DNA from: Spirosoma endbachense
Lineage (GTDB): Bacteria > Bacteroidota > Bacteroidia > Cytophagales > Spirosomataceae
Assembly (NCBI RefSeq): GCF_010233585.1
Contig: NZ_CP045997.1
Span: 6,987,783-7,051,782 of the forward strand
Reading direction: 5' to 3'
DNA: 64,000 nt
Position 1 is the first letter of the stretch. The number at the start of each line of letters is the position of its first letter. The notes below the pieces were generated by a model that saw only the letters and a program-made list of their open reading frames with translations, did not search any database and was not told the origin of the DNA. Positions 6,890-16,930 of the stretch are shown piece after piece. Made by a program: the position numbers and the translations under genes.

Positions 6890-9484
6890 TTAGTCATCCA
6901 ACTCGCCTATCGAAGTAGCAGTCTGACGTTTAATTAGTTTATTGAGTTCTACTGCCCAGAATGTAAGACTTGAAACGGCTAGTGTTATTCCTAATTCAGA
7001 GGCCGATAAAGGCTGGGTGCTGAAGAGGTTATTGAAAAAAGGCATGTAGATGATAAGTAATTGAAGGACTATCGATACGCCAATGGCCCCAAGCATGGGT
7101 TTGTTAGAAAATAGCCCAAGGCTAAAAACCGACGCTTGACGCGAACGGATCGCCAGGGCGTTACCCAATTGACTGAAACAGAGCACGGTAAAGGTCATCG
7201 TTTGCCAATGCCCAATACCCGCGTGGATCGACCAGGCTTCGATGCCGATGGTAGTAGCCCCAATCAGTAAACCGACCCAGAGGATGAACCAGGCTAGTCC
7301 ATCGGCAAAAATAGTTTGCCTGGGATCGATGGGTGGTCGTTTCATACTATTCCTTTCAGAGGGTTCGTAGGCCAGGGCCAAACCGGGCAGACCGTCGGTT
7401 AACAGATTGATCCACAAAATATGAATGGCTAGTAGCGGGATGGGTAAACCGAAAAAAGGCGCTAAAAAGATCGCCCAGATTTCGCCCGCATTGCCGGACA
7501 TGATATACCTGATAAATTTCAGGATGTTATCAAAGATGCGTCGCCCGTGTTTCACCGCCTTGACGATGGTCGCGAAGTTGTCGTCCAACAGAATCATGTG
7601 CGCGGCTTCTTTGGCTACTTCCGTGCCCGTGATGCCCATCGCGATACCAATATCGGCGTTTTTAAGGGCAGGCGCGTCATTTACGCCGTCGCCGGTCATG
7701 GCCACAAACTGATGCCGGGCTTGTAACGCGCTAATGATTCGTAGCTTCTGTTCAGGATCGACCCGCGCATATACCCGCACCTTCTCCACAATGGCGTCGA
7801 ATGCTGACTCATCCAACTTAGACAGTTCCGGCCCGGTCAGCACCAAATCATCAATTGACGAGATAATACCCAGTGTTTGGGCGATGGACTTGGCCGTTAG
7901 TTTATGATCGCCGGTGATCATCACAGGAATAATGCCGGCAGCTTTGCATTCCGCCACAGCTTGCCGGGCTTCGTCGCGGGGCGGGTCAAGAAGTCCAGCA
8001 AACCCAATAAACAGCAACTCTGATTCTATCGTCGCGGGCGCTATCGTCTGGGGTAGTTCGGGCAGCCATTTGCCCGCATAGCCCAACATACGATAGCCTT
8101 GTTCAGCCATCGAGTCGACGCGCTGTCGTAAATCGGGAATACTGGATTGCTGGCTGGCATCGAGTTGATCAAACAATACCCCAACGGCTCCTTTGGTTAA
8201 ACAAAGGATACCGTTCGGCGTTTGATGTAACGTCGTCATGCACTTGCGTTGTGAGTCGAAAGGAAGTTCGGCGATGCGCGGAAATTGAGTTTCGAGCGTA
8301 ACTCGCTCGTATTCCTGACTGGCAGCATACTGAACTAGCGCTACTTCCGTAGAGTCACCAAGCCAGTTATCATCTTTATCGGTTACGACATCATTGTTGA
8401 GGGCCATTGCAGCTAGCAGTGCGTTGCTCGTTTCTAAAACGGGTAAGGCAAACATCGGCGATTCGTAGATTTCCTGCACCCTCATTTTGTTGAGCGTCAG
8501 TGTGCCCGTTTTGTCGGTGCAGACATAAGTGACCGATCCCAGCGTTTCCACCGCTGGTAGTTTACGAATCAGCGCATGGCTTTTTACCAACCGTTTTGCG
8601 CCCAGCGCCAGTGCGATGGTAACCACTGCCGGCAGTGCTTCAGGAATGGCGGCAACGGCCAGCGAAATGGAAACCAGCAATAAATTCAGGATTGGCTCGC
8701 CCCGCAACCAGCCAACACCAAAAAAAATACCACAGAGTACCAAAACCGCTACCGACAAGCCCTTGCCAAATACGGCCAGTCGTTTCTGAAGGGGCGTTAT
8801 GGTTTCTTCGGTTTGAATCAGGGTGGCAATCCGACCCAGTTCGGTGTTCATGCCGGTAGCAACGACATAGGCGGAGGCTCGCCCATTGGTCACGAATGTA
8901 CCTTTATAGCCCATGTTCAGACGGTCTCCGAGCGGATAATCACCCTCGGGAAGCGTGTCCGGTGTTTTCTCAACATTGGTTGACTCCCCCGTTAGTGACG
9001 ATTCATCCACTTTAAGTGCGTGGGTTTCGATAAACCGAACATCAGCAGGGATAATATTCCCCGCTTCCAGCAACGTAACATCGCCGGGCACCAGGTCGGA
9101 CGTTTCCACCTTGGTGGCCCGATTATTTCGTAGCACCTGTGCCTGATGGGCGGCCATTTTTTTGAGGGCATCCATGGCCTTGTCAGCCCGATACTCCTGA
9201 ATAAATCCGATAATGGCGTTGAGGATAATAATGGTAAGAATAACGTACGTGGATTTTAATTCGCCCACCAGTCCCGAAATTAGGGCAGCCGCGATGAGCA
9301 CCAGAATCATCACATCCGTCAATTGATGCAGCAGAATCTGCCAGACCGTTTTCTTTTTGGCGTCCACAATCTGATTTTTGCCGTATTCGGCCAGTCGCTG
9401 TCGGGCCGTTGCGGGATCAAGCCCAGCGGGTGAGGTCTTCAGCGAACGGGCTGCGTCGACAACCGGCATTACGTAATAATTCAT
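6890..9484 (-). CDS. P-type cation-transporting ATPase (type IIA/Ca2+-like)
   Basis: 864 residues, full length. Order: cytoplasmic N-terminus, transmembrane pairs near 50-95, actuator domain with LTGES (164-168), membrane helix with PEALP (281-285), phosphorylation site CTDKTGT with D324, nucleotide-binding domain with KGA (431-433), hinge TGDGVNDAP (597-605) and four to six C-terminal helices with the cation_ATPase_C domain. The PEALP motif (PEGLP in many SERCA and PMCA pumps) and overall layout place it with bacterial Ca2+/Mg2+-type P2A pumps such as YloB or PacL. Substrate is therefore probably Ca2+, but Mn2+ or Na+/K+ types cannot be excluded. It is followed 42 bases later by a small membrane protein gene on the opposite side of its start (upstream), all on the minus strand. 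Confidence 0.93.
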   Translation of the reverse strand: MNYYVMPVVDAARSLKTSPAGLDPATARQRLAEYGKNQIVDAKKKTVWQILLHQLTDVMILVLIAAALISGLVGELKSTYVILTIIILNAIIGFIQEYRADKAMDALKKMAAHQAQVLRNNRATKVETSDLVPGDVTLLEAGNIIPADVRFIETHALKVDESSLTGESTNVEKTPDTLPEGDYPLGDRLNMGYKGTFVTNGRASAYVVATGMNTELGRIATLIQTEETITPLQKRLAVFGKGLSVAVLVLCGIFFGVGWLRGEPILNLLLVSISLAVAAIPEALPAVVTIALALGAKRLVKSHALIRKLPAVETLGSVTYVCTDKTGTLTLNKMRVQEIYESPMFALPVLETSNALLAAMALNNDVVTDKDDNWLGDSTEVALVQYAASQEYERVTLETQFPRIAELPFDSQRKCMTTLHQTPNGILCLTKGAVGVLFDQLDASQQSSIPDLRQRVDSMAEQGYRMLGYAGKWLPELPQTIAPATIESELLFIGFAGLLDPPRDEARQAVAECKAAGIIPVMITGDHKLTAKSIAQTLGIISSIDDLVLTGPELSKLDESAFDAIVEKVRVYARVDPEQKLRIISALQARHQFVAMTGDGVNDAPALKNADIGIAMGITGTEVAKEAAHMILLDDNFATIVKAVKHGRRIFDNILKFIRYIMSGNAGEIWAIFLAPFFGLPIPLLAIHILWINLLTDGLPGLALAYEPSERNSMKRPPIDPRQTIFADGLAWFILWVGLLIGATTIGIEAWSIHAGIGHWQTMTFTVLCFSQLGNALAIRSRQASVFSLGLFSNKPMLGAIGVSIVLQLLIIYMPFFNNLFSTQPLSASELGITLAVSSLTFWAVELNKLIKRQTATSIGELDD

Positions 9485-9526
9485 GTGAAGAGCGATTGAG
9501 TAGGCATGAATTGAGATTGGCGGCAG

Positions 9527-9979
9527 CTACTTGATTTTGTATAAGTCTCTAACTTTTGGTAATAACGCGACAAAAAGAATCGCCATGGCCAAAAACATAT
9601 AGACTGTATGGAGCCAATGCACGGCCTGCAGAAAGACCATCTCTGCCTGTATCCAGATGATTAAAGAAAAGGCAACATAAATGCTGAACGTCCACGACCA
9701 GTGCATATCAGTAAAGAAATTCAGTCGTTTGGCAAATCGGCATTCCGGTTTTTTTAACAAAGCGACTACCAGTAGACAGGGAGCTACTCCAATGACGGCA
9801 AAAAGTAGGATGCCGGGGATCAAAAAGCTAGTAAAGGGTGACTTATTGAGTATCGATAAAGGCATTCCAATGAGGTTGCCAGAAGGAGAAACGAGTAATA
9901 CACCACCGCCCCCAATGGCACCCAGGCCAAGAAACCCCAGTAGAATCAGGAGGATATTGCGCGTCGTTTTTGTTTCCAT
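9527..9979 (-). CDS. Four-helix membrane protein of unknown function
   Basis: 150 residues with four hydrophobic segments (about 8-30, 47-75, 92-112 and 117-140) and a short basic C-terminus. There is a glycine-rich turn (GAIGGGGVLL) in the first helix. No catalytic motif is visible. It lies between the DUF1003 gene (5 bases upstream) and the P-type ATPase gene (42 bases downstream), all minus strand, so the three may be co-transcribed. I do not recognise the family; a role in ion homeostasis is only guilt by association. Confidence 0.75.
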   Translation of the reverse strand: METKTTRNILLILLGFLGLGAIGGGGVLLVSPSGNLIGMPLSILNKSPFTSFLIPGILLFAVIGVAPCLLVVALLKKPECRFAKRLNFFTDMHWSWTFSIYVAFSLIIWIQAEMVFLQAVHWLHTVYMFLAMAILFVALLPKVRDLYKIK

Positions 9980-9984
9980 ACCCC

Positions 9985-10539
9985 TTATACTTTCAGTTGA
10001 TGATTTTCCAATTTTTCGTTTATCTGCTGAAGTAAAATAAATTGCTTTTCCTGCGTCTCAAAAAGAGTTTTTATTTGATCTTCCAGTAATATATCTATCT
10101 TTTTATTCAGGCTTCGGATTTGCATTTCCGCTTTTAAATTGATTAGATAGTCATTTTCACTTCGCATTCGGTCTTTTTCTTCCTGTCTATTTTGGCTCAT
10201 CATAATGATAGGAGCTTGCAAGGCGGCAATACAGGATAGAATCAGATTCATTAAAATGAATGGATAGGGATCAAATTTGTAGGTCCCGATAGCCAATACA
10301 TTGAAAATAATCCAGAGCGTGAGCAGGATACCGAACCAACTGATGAACTGCCAACTCCCGCCAAATCGCGCGACTTTATCCGAAAGCTTTTGGCCTTGTG
10401 TCAAGATTTCCAATGGCGGATTGACCAGATTATGAATGATGAGTTCTTCCGCCCTGATCGTTTCCTTAACAATCTTGTGTAATTTCTTAAGATAACCGTT
10501 TTCATCTGCTAGTAACTGGTCCATTTCGAAACTGTTCAT
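9985..10539 (-). CDS. DUF1003 domain membrane protein
   Basis: 184 residues. The centre has two transmembrane helices (about 63-88 and 92-115) followed by the DUF1003 hallmark: DPYPFILMNLILSCIAALQA, then IIMMSQNRQEEKDR. After that come a charged helix with NDYLINLKAE and a C-terminal coiled-coil-like tail. DUF1003 proteins are inner-membrane proteins of unknown function, often found near Mg2+ or Ca2+ transport genes. The gene is first in an apparent operon with the four-helix protein and the P-type ATPase. Confidence 0.92.
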   Translation of the reverse strand: MNSFEMDQLLADENGYLKKLHKIVKETIRAEELIIHNLVNPPLEILTQGQKLSDKVARFGGSWQFISWFGILLTLWIIFNVLAIGTYKFDPYPFILMNLILSCIAALQAPIIMMSQNRQEEKDRMRSENDYLINLKAEMQIRSLNKKIDILLEDQIKTLFETQEKQFILLQQINEKLENHQLKV

Positions 10540-10675
10540 CTGTGTATGTTTCTAATTCTATTGTCTTTACTTGAAGTCGACATAGCAATCGTCGAGAATA
10601 AATTGGATTAGCATTGTAGTCGGCTTTGCGTACCTTTTAGCTGATGGTTCCTAAAAGAGCCAGGCAAAAAGTACG

Positions 10676-10921
10676 ATGGATGACAGAGCTAACTTAGTGT
10701 CCATAAAATTGATTCATACCGTCATCTGGATCACCTATGTTACCATCATCTTCTATGTCCTGTATTGCGGGCGGGCTGATGATATAACTGTCTATACAGG
10801 AATTGCCGTTGGGCTGGTCATCGGGGAAGGATTGATCTTACTCCTCTTTAGAGGAAGCTGCCCCTTAACGCTGATGGCCAGACAGTACTCCAAACGGCGG
10901 GCCATATATCAATCGTTTTGA
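10676..10921 (+). CDS. Small membrane protein, possibly frameshifted at the 3' end
   Basis: 81 residues with two hydrophobic segments (about 10-32 and 38-60), then CPLTLMARQYS and a stop. From memory it resembles a small Bacteroidota membrane family in which the CPLT-ARxYS motif is followed by a DxxLP-type tail and a third helix. Here, just past the stop, other frames give IWLLLATP near 10922 and ILYRFIFRN near 11010, so the C-terminus may have been lost by small deletions. It could equally be a shorter functional variant. It is divergent from the DUF1003 operon. Confidence 0.55.
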   Translation: MDDRANLVSIKLIHTVIWITYVTIIFYVLYCGRADDITVYTGIAVGLVIGEGLILLLFRGSCPLTLMARQYSKRRAIYQSF

Positions 10922-11602
10922 TATGGCTGCTTTTGGCTACCCCAATACCGGCACTCAAGTAATGATTCGCAAACATTTCCTTAAGAGAACACCAGGAGAA
11001 CAGGATTTTGTATCGGTTTATTTTCCGTAATTCTTGTTTGTAGCTGTGATAAACAGAAGAGGATATCAAATTTCCGTACATTACCAATGGATAGTAGTCT
11101 GGCAGCCATTATGGAAGCGACCGGCTTACTTACCCTAATGGCTGGCCTCGAGACTTTTTAACGAAAAAAAGTACTCCTCGCTATACTGGTTATGTTATGC
11201 AAAAAATCCCAAATCAACTAACGCGTGTGATGCGTCCTAGTGTTCGACTCGACTCAGATTCCTCTTTTTATCCACTTATTGACCATGCGTCCAAAGTTGG
11301 ATTACAAAAGATCGGAAAACAAGATGTGAGTCGTTTGTACACCTCACATGTAAATATGGAGTGGACAGAGAAGAGCCAATTCGATAATCGTACCGGCGAC
11401 CCGGTTGTTTCACTCGAATCACCTTATCTGTCCACTTTTGGTGGACGTCGTACATAACTGCAATAATCAAGTCAGAAGTGAACTTTGAATGTTCCTGTAC
11501 TGGAGGCCTACTCGACTTAAAAACCTGATTGACAATTCACTTGCATTTTCCAAGCAAAAATTTCTTCGTACTTACGACGACCGATTTGTTGTACCAAACG
11601 AA
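10922..11602. other. Intergenic region, no convincing gene
   Basis: About 680 bases. A plus-strand frame at 11197-11457 (86 codons) has no recognisable domain and an atypical composition, so I do not call it. The first 120 bases may contain the lost tail of the gene at 10676-10921. The right end carries the terminator of the tRNA-Met gene. Confidence 0.45.
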
Positions 11603-11635
11603 AAAGCCGTTACGGTTTTGAATCGTAACGGCTTT
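11603..11635 (-). terminator. Terminator downstream of tRNA-fMet
   Basis: Perfect 12-base arms: AAAGCCGTTACG (11603-11614) and CGTAACGGCTTT (11624-11635) with a 9-base loop. On the minus strand the stem is followed by a run rich in T. It sits 11 bases beyond the tRNA 3' end, as expected for an intrinsic terminator. Confidence 0.85.
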
Positions 11636-11645
11636 ATTCTCAGAG

Positions 11646-11718
<73 letters not shown>

Positions 11719-11862
11719 ATGTTGGGACTGCAAAGGTACTACTCATTTCTAAAAAAACAACTACCTTTGTAAAAAAAGTTTATTCCTTCTCTGAAACGTT
11801 TTTTTTCGGGAGGGAGTTGTTTTCTAAAGCCGCTGGAAATCAGCCAGCGGGATCACCTACAA

Positions 11863-12783
11863 ATGACTACAGAATTAATTGAAACATTTCCGGCCGATCA
11901 TAAGGCCGGCTTCGTCAGTATCGTTGGCAAGCCCAACGTCGGTAAATCTACCCTGATGAACCAGCTCGTCGGTGAGCGGTTGTCGATCATCACCTCCAAA
12001 GCCCAGACCACTCGTCACCGCATTATGGGCATCCTGAACGGAACGCACAATGGTCAGGAATTCCAGCTCGTTTATTCAGATACACCAGGCATCATTAAGC
12101 CGCTCTATAAGCTCCATGAATCCATGATGAGCTTTGTGCGCGGTTCACTTGAAGACGCCGATGTGGTGTTGTTCGTAACGGATATTTTTGAGCAACACGA
12201 TGAAAACGATGTTATTGAACGATTGCAGAAATCAGAAGTCCCTATCTTGCTTCTGATCAATAAAATCGATCAGGCAACTCAGGCTCAGGTCGATGAGAAA
12301 ATAGCCTATTGGCAGGAGCACTTCAAAGCACAGGAAATTATTCCTATATCGGCCCTCAATAACTTTAATATTGATCGTGTCTTTGAGGGAATTATCAGCC
12401 GTCTGCCACAACATCCGCCTTACTTTCCTAAAGATGAGCTGACCGATAAACCCGAACGGTTCTTTGCATCGGAGATTATTCGCGAAAAGATTTTCCTGAA
12501 TTACAAGAAAGAAGTCCCTTACAGCAGTGAGGTGGTGATTATTGGCTTCAAGGAGAAAGAAGATATCATTGTTGTTCAGGCAGAAATTCTGGTTGAACGG
12601 GCCACGCAACGGGCGATTCTGCTTGGCGAAGGTGGTAAGATGATTAAGAAAACGGGCATTATGGCTCGCGAAGAGCTCGAGCGTTTTTTCGGCAAAAAAG
12701 TATTTCTGGAACAATTCGTAAAAGTAGAACCCGACTGGCGTCAAAAAGACCGGATGCTCAAACGCTTGGGATACGACGAATAA
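11863..12783 (+). CDS. era: GTPase Era
   Basis: 306 residues, normal for Era. It has a GTPase domain with G1 at 22-30 (GKPNVGKST), G3 DTPG and G4 NKID, and a C-terminal KH domain with GEGGKMIKKTG. It binds 16S rRNA near the 3' end and is needed for 30S maturation. It is followed by der 108 bases downstream; two GTPases for ribosome assembly in tandem. The ATG at 11863 gives the usual short N-terminal extension before strand 1. Confidence 0.98.
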   Translation: MTTELIETFPADHKAGFVSIVGKPNVGKSTLMNQLVGERLSIITSKAQTTRHRIMGILNGTHNGQEFQLVYSDTPGIIKPLYKLHESMMSFVRGSLEDADVVLFVTDIFEQHDENDVIERLQKSEVPILLLINKIDQATQAQVDEKIAYWQEHFKAQEIIPISALNNFNIDRVFEGIISRLPQHPPYFPKDELTDKPERFFASEIIREKIFLNYKKEVPYSSEVVIIGFKEKEDIIVVQAEILVERATQRAILLGEGGKMIKKTGIMAREELERFFGKKVFLEQFVKVEPDWRQKDRMLKRLGYDE

Positions 12784-12891
12784 GTACTATCAGGAGCGAA
12801 AAGAGAACAGTTGGGCGTTGCTGGCGCATCCATTATTGTGGCGTCTGCAACGCCTAACATCTCGTTTCTCGCTCCTCACTCCTTCAAAAAA

Positions 12892-14199
12892 ATGGCAAAT
12901 ATTGTTGCAATCGTTGGCCGCCCAAATGTGGGCAAGTCCACGCTGTTTAACCGCCTGACGGAACAACGGCAGGCCATCATGGATAATCAAAGTGGTGTTA
13001 CCCGCGACCGTCATTATGGTACGGCCGAGTGGAATAATAAATACTTTACAGTCATTGACACAGGTGGCTATGTTGTTGGATCAGAAGATATATTTGAAGA
13101 ATCGATCCGAGAACAGGTTGAAATAGCCATTCAGGAATCAACCGTACTGTTGTTTGTTGTTGATACACAAACCGGTATTACGGGGCTTGATGAAGATTTT
13201 GCCAATGTGCTGCGTCGTTCTAAAAAACCAGTTTACATCGTTGCCAACAAGGCAGAAACGGCCGATAGGGCGCATAGTGCAACAGAATTTTATGGTCTTG
13301 GTCTGGGCGAACCGTATCCGATTTCATCGATGACTGGTACCGGAACGGGCGATCTTCTGGATGAAGTAATCAAACATTTTCCGACAGAAGGGGTGGCCGA
13401 TCCGGATGCTGGCATTCCGCGTATTGCCATTCTGGGTCGCCCGAATGTTGGTAAATCATCGTTTCTAAACGTTCTCACGGGTCAGGATCGTAGTATAGTA
13501 ACCGACATTGCCGGTACAACCCGCGACGCTATCAATACTCGTTATAAAGCATACGGAAAAGATTTTATTCTGACCGATACGGCTGGTATTCGACGGAAAG
13601 CTCGTATTCAGGACAACATCGAGTTTTATTCGACACTTCGGGCGCTAAAGGCCATGGAAGATTCGGATGTATGTGTCATTATGCTCGACGCCACACGAGG
13701 CCTTGAAGCCCAGGATCTGAACATCATAGGGCAGGCTGTAAAGGCTAAAAAGGGTATTGTGATTATGGTGAATAAATGGGATGCCGTCGAGAAAGATCAC
13801 CGGACGGCCGATGTTCTGCGCAAGGAGATGATTCAGCGGATGATGCCAATCGATTATCTGCCTATCATTTTCGCGTCGGTCCATGAAAAACAGCGTATTT
13901 TCCAGGTTATGGAAAAAGCGATGGAGGTCTACGAAAATAAGAGCAAGAAGATCGCTACCTCAAAGTTGAATGATGCGCTGCAACCGGAGATCGAAGCCTA
14001 TCCGCCCCCATCATTGAAGGGTAAAATGATTAAGATCAAGTACATGCTGCAGGTTCCAACGCCTTCGCCAACGTTCGTGTTCTTCTGTAATTTACCTCAA
14101 TATGTTCAGGAATCGTATCAGCGCTTTCTGGAGAATAAAATTCGGGCCCACTTCGACTTTACAGGTGTGCCAATCACGCTGTTTTTCCGGCAAAAATAG
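12892..14199 (+). CDS. der: Double GTPase Der (EngA)
   Basis: 435 residues from the ATG at 12892. Two tandem GTPase domains, each opening with a GRPNVGKS G1 (residues 9-17 and about 180-188), DTGGY/DTAGI G3 motifs and NKxD-type G4 motifs (NKWD in the second; the first has NKAE, as in many Der proteins), then a C-terminal KH-like domain. It is required for 50S subunit assembly. A longer frame starts at 12811, but its 27 extra residues are unlike the family and would sit before strand 1, so I reject them. Confidence 0.98.
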   Translation: MANIVAIVGRPNVGKSTLFNRLTEQRQAIMDNQSGVTRDRHYGTAEWNNKYFTVIDTGGYVVGSEDIFEESIREQVEIAIQESTVLLFVVDTQTGITGLDEDFANVLRRSKKPVYIVANKAETADRAHSATEFYGLGLGEPYPISSMTGTGTGDLLDEVIKHFPTEGVADPDAGIPRIAILGRPNVGKSSFLNVLTGQDRSIVTDIAGTTRDAINTRYKAYGKDFILTDTAGIRRKARIQDNIEFYSTLRALKAMEDSDVCVIMLDATRGLEAQDLNIIGQAVKAKKGIVIMVNKWDAVEKDHRTADVLRKEMIQRMMPIDYLPIIFASVHEKQRIFQVMEKAMEVYENKSKKIATSKLNDALQPEIEAYPPPSLKGKMIKIKYMLQVPTPSPTFVFFCNLPQYVQESYQRFLENKIRAHFDFTGVPITLFFRQK

Positions 14200-14271
14200 C
14201 GCTAAGTAGTGAGCATGCGTGGGTAATAGTATTTAACCAGTGCATGCTCCCTACTCTTTCTCTGGCTTATA

Positions 14272-15195
14272 ATGACCCGCACTAGCTATTGGATTGGGGC
14301 TCTTCTTGTTTTTCTGGCAGCTTTTTGCTTTGCTATGAAAGGCGTACTCATTAAACTGGCCTACCAATATTCCATTGATTCTATTTCACTGCTTACACTA
14401 CGGATGCTCTTTGCGTTACCATTCTATGTGGGTATTGCGCTTAATCTGGCCAAAAAATCTCCGCCAGTTCAACTAACGATCCGTCAGTGGATAATCCTGG
14501 CAATGCTCGGGATTACAGGTTATTATTTTGCCAGTTTTTTTAACTTTCTGGGGCTGGTTTATATCACGGCAAGCCTGGAACGAATTCTTCTGTTCGTTTA
14601 TCCCACCTTCGTTTTACTGATGAATGCCCTGGGATTTGGTCGGCGGGTAACGCGATTGCAACTATTCGCCCTCTTGCTGACCTACGGTGGTATTCTGCTT
14701 GCGTTTGTGGGGAATATTGAAACTACTCAGCAAAAAAATGTGCTGCTTGGCGCTTTCTGGGTTATTCTTAGCGGAGTTGTCTATGCCATTTATTTAGTTG
14801 GAAGTGACCGGATGATAGCCCGTGTCGGCTCCCAGCGTTTTACCTGCTATGCAATGATAGCAGCTACTGTTCCAACGGTAATTCACTGCCTAATTGAAAA
14901 TGGGCTGCATTTGGGAGGCTACCCAATGCCTGTTTACGCGCTGGGGCTAAGCATGGGCATTTTCGTAACGGTGATTCCGACGTTTATGATTGCTGAAGGG
15001 ATTAAACGGGTTGGCTCCGGAAATGCGTCGATTATTGCCAGTATTGGACCAATCTTTACAATTATCCTGGCCACTACGATCCTGCATGAAACCATCAGCA
15101 TGGAACAAATCATTGGAACCCTTCTCGTGCTGACTGGCGTATTTTTGATTAGCTGGCGTGGTAACCGTCAGACAACAGCCGTTAGTGGCAGTTAG
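14272..15195 (+). CDS. EamA/DMT-family transporter
   Basis: 307 residues with ten hydrophobic segments in two five-helix EamA repeats. The second repeat begins near residue 160 and ends with the family-typical IIASIGPIFTIILA and a final helix containing GTLLVLTGVFLI. It is an inner-membrane drug/metabolite transporter family member; substrate cannot be inferred. It follows der at 72 bases on the same strand and may be read from it or from its own promoter. Confidence 0.92.
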   Translation: MTRTSYWIGALLVFLAAFCFAMKGVLIKLAYQYSIDSISLLTLRMLFALPFYVGIALNLAKKSPPVQLTIRQWIILAMLGITGYYFASFFNFLGLVYITASLERILLFVYPTFVLLMNALGFGRRVTRLQLFALLLTYGGILLAFVGNIETTQQKNVLLGAFWVILSGVVYAIYLVGSDRMIARVGSQRFTCYAMIAATVPTVIHCLIENGLHLGGYPMPVYALGLSMGIFVTVIPTFMIAEGIKRVGSGNASIIASIGPIFTIILATTILHETISMEQIIGTLLVLTGVFLISWRGNRQTTAVSGS

Positions 15196-15405
15196 CCAAA
15201 AAATACCTGCAAGTAAGTACCATAAAATTGATAGAATAACCGGATAAATATCACGATACAACCTATAAATATATTCTCATGGTAAAATAGGATACAGAAA
15301 TTTACCTTTAGATAAATTCTATCTCACTTTCAGGAACTTACTAATTCTTAGTGCAGGAATTAATCTAACTTTCATAAAACGCACACCTAATAAATATAAA
15401 CTTGT

Positions 15406-15714
15406 ATGGCTACCGAAACTAATATGGACGAGGAAAAAAGAATTGACAAAGCAGCTTATGTGCTTAAGGCCGTGGCTCATCCTTTACGCATAAAAATAAT
15501 TCAGATGTTGAATGAAAATAAGGAGTTGAATGTGTCAACGATCTATAAGAATCTGAACGCAGAACAATCTCTTATTTCTCATCACCTCATCAATATGCGC
15601 GATAAAGGTATACTGGATATTCGACGTAGCGGTAAAAACATTTACTATTTTCTGGTAGATACGGCTGTAGCTGAGATCATTGAATGTATCTACAGAAGTA
15701 AAATTCTGAACTAG
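15406..15714 (+). CDS. ArsR-family transcriptional regulator
   Basis: 102 residues forming a winged helix-turn-helix: KAVAHPLRIKIIQML (helix 1-2), the recognition region EQSLISHHLINMRDKG, and the wing DIRRSGKNIYYFL. There is no obvious Cys-based metal site (no CxCxxC near the recognition helix), so it may be a metal-independent member. The ATG at 15424 (second Met) is an alternative start. It is followed by an inverted repeat that separates it from the convergent ruvB. Target unknown. Confidence 0.9.
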   Translation: MATETNMDEEKRIDKAAYVLKAVAHPLRIKIIQMLNENKELNVSTIYKNLNAEQSLISHHLINMRDKGILDIRRSGKNIYYFLVDTAVAEIIECIYRSKILN

Positions 15715-15729
15715 GAATTCAACAATAAA

Positions 15730-15792
15730 GGCAATGAGTAATTGAAGGCGCCTTGTTTGCTCAGAAACAAATTACCTTAATTACTCATTGCC
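15730..15792. terminator. Bidirectional hairpin between ArsR gene and ruvB
   Basis: Perfect 14-base arms (GGCAATGAGTAATT at 15730-15743; AATTACTCATTGCC at 15779-15792), extended by a bulged AAGG/CCTT pairing. It sits between two convergent genes, 16 bases after one stop and 10 from the other, so it can end transcription from both sides. The 35-base interior makes it less compact than a standard intrinsic terminator. Confidence 0.65.
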
Positions 15793-15801
15793 CCGAGGCC
15801 G

Positions 15802-16830
15802 CTATCCAAACAGCTCGCCCGTCTTATAATGCGGCATGATGCCCAGGTGTATGTAGGCCTTCTCGGTCGCTTCACGCCCACGGGATGTACGCATCAGGAA
15901 ACCTTCCTGAATCAGAAACGGCTCATATACTTCCTCGATCGTTTCAGCTTCTTCTCCACAGGCCGTTGCAATCGTTGTAATACCAACCGGGCCGCCCTTA
16001 AATTTCTCAATGATTGTCGTCAAAATCCGGTTGTCCATATCGTCCAGCCCGTTCTGATCGACCTCAAGCGCACTCAGCGCAATTTCAGCAATCTCCACAT
16101 TGATATAACCATTACCCCTTACCTGCGCAAAATCGCGGGTTCGGCGCAGCAGGTTATTGGCAATACGGGGTGTTCCCCGGCTTCGGCGCGCAATCTCATA
16201 CGCACCCTGCTCATCGATTGGCGTACTCAGAATGGCCGATGAACGTTGAACGATACTCGTTAAGAGTTTGGCATCGTAATACTCCAGCCGACAGCTGATA
16301 CCAAATCGCGCCCGCAGGGGTGATGTCAGCATACCGGCACGGGTTGTGGCACCAATGAGCGTAAATGGATTCAGTTTGATCTGTACCGTTCGGGCATTTG
16401 GGCCCGAATCGAGCATGATGTCGATCTTATAGTCTTCCATTGCCGAGTACAGGTATTCTTCTACAATCGGATTGAGCCGGTGGATCTCGTCAATGAACAA
16501 TACGTCGTTTGGTTGCAGATTTGTCAGCAAACCTGCCAGATCGCTGGGCTTATCCAGGACTGGCCCGGAGGTCATCTTGATATTGGCAGTGAGTTCGTTG
16601 GCAATGATGTGCGACAGTGTTGTTTTGCCCAGACCCGGAGGTCCATGAAGCAACACATGGTCGAGTGCATCACCCCGCTGCATTGCCGCCCGGACAAAGA
16701 CTTCGAGGTTTGCCAACACTTTAGCCTGCCCCGTAAAGTCGTCGAACGAAAGCGGCCGAAGTGCCCGTTCAATTTCCTTATCGGTGGCTGACATACCCTC
16801 GCCTGTTCCTTTCAGAAAGTCGTTTCGCAT
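15802..16830 (-). CDS. ruvB: Holliday junction branch-migration ATPase RuvB
   Basis: 342 residues, normal length. Walker A GPPGLGKT at 63-70, Walker B LFIDEIHR, sensor 1 ([12 protein letters not shown]), arginine finger region (LRARFGI) and a C-terminal winged helix with [16 protein letters not shown] residues (FLMRTSRGR). It drives branch migration with RuvA and RuvC, which are not adjacent here. Start: ATG at 16830; the second Met (residue 13) is also possible because conserved sequence starts around residue 20. Confidence 0.97.
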   Translation of the reverse strand: MRNDFLKGTGEGMSATDKEIERALRPLSFDDFTGQAKVLANLEVFVRAAMQRGDALDHVLLHGPPGLGKTTLSHIIANELTANIKMTSGPVLDKPSDLAGLLTNLQPNDVLFIDEIHRLNPIVEEYLYSAMEDYKIDIMLDSGPNARTVQIKLNPFTLIGATTRAGMLTSPLRARFGISCRLEYYDAKLLTSIVQRSSAILSTPIDEQGAYEIARRSRGTPRIANNLLRRTRDFAQVRGNGYINVEIAEIALSALEVDQNGLDDMDNRILTTIIEKFKGGPVGITTIATACGEEAETIEEVYEPFLIQEGFLMRTSRGREATEKAYIHLGIMPHYKTGELFG

Positions 16831-16930
16831 GATTTTGATTAGTACAAACCCAGCCGAAAAAACCGCTTTTTTCAGGCCAATTTAAGCGGGTCGTTTACCT
16901 CAAATATACGAAAAAAAGCCCGGAAAAACA

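Noticed and set aside
11197..11457. 86-codon frame before tRNA-Met
   Set aside because: No domain, no signal sequence and odd composition.
12232..12744. Minus-strand frame inside era
   Set aside because: It is a shadow of the GTPase gene; no family similarity.
12811..12891. 27-residue extension of Der
   Set aside because: It lies before the first strand of the GTPase domain and has no counterpart in known Der proteins.
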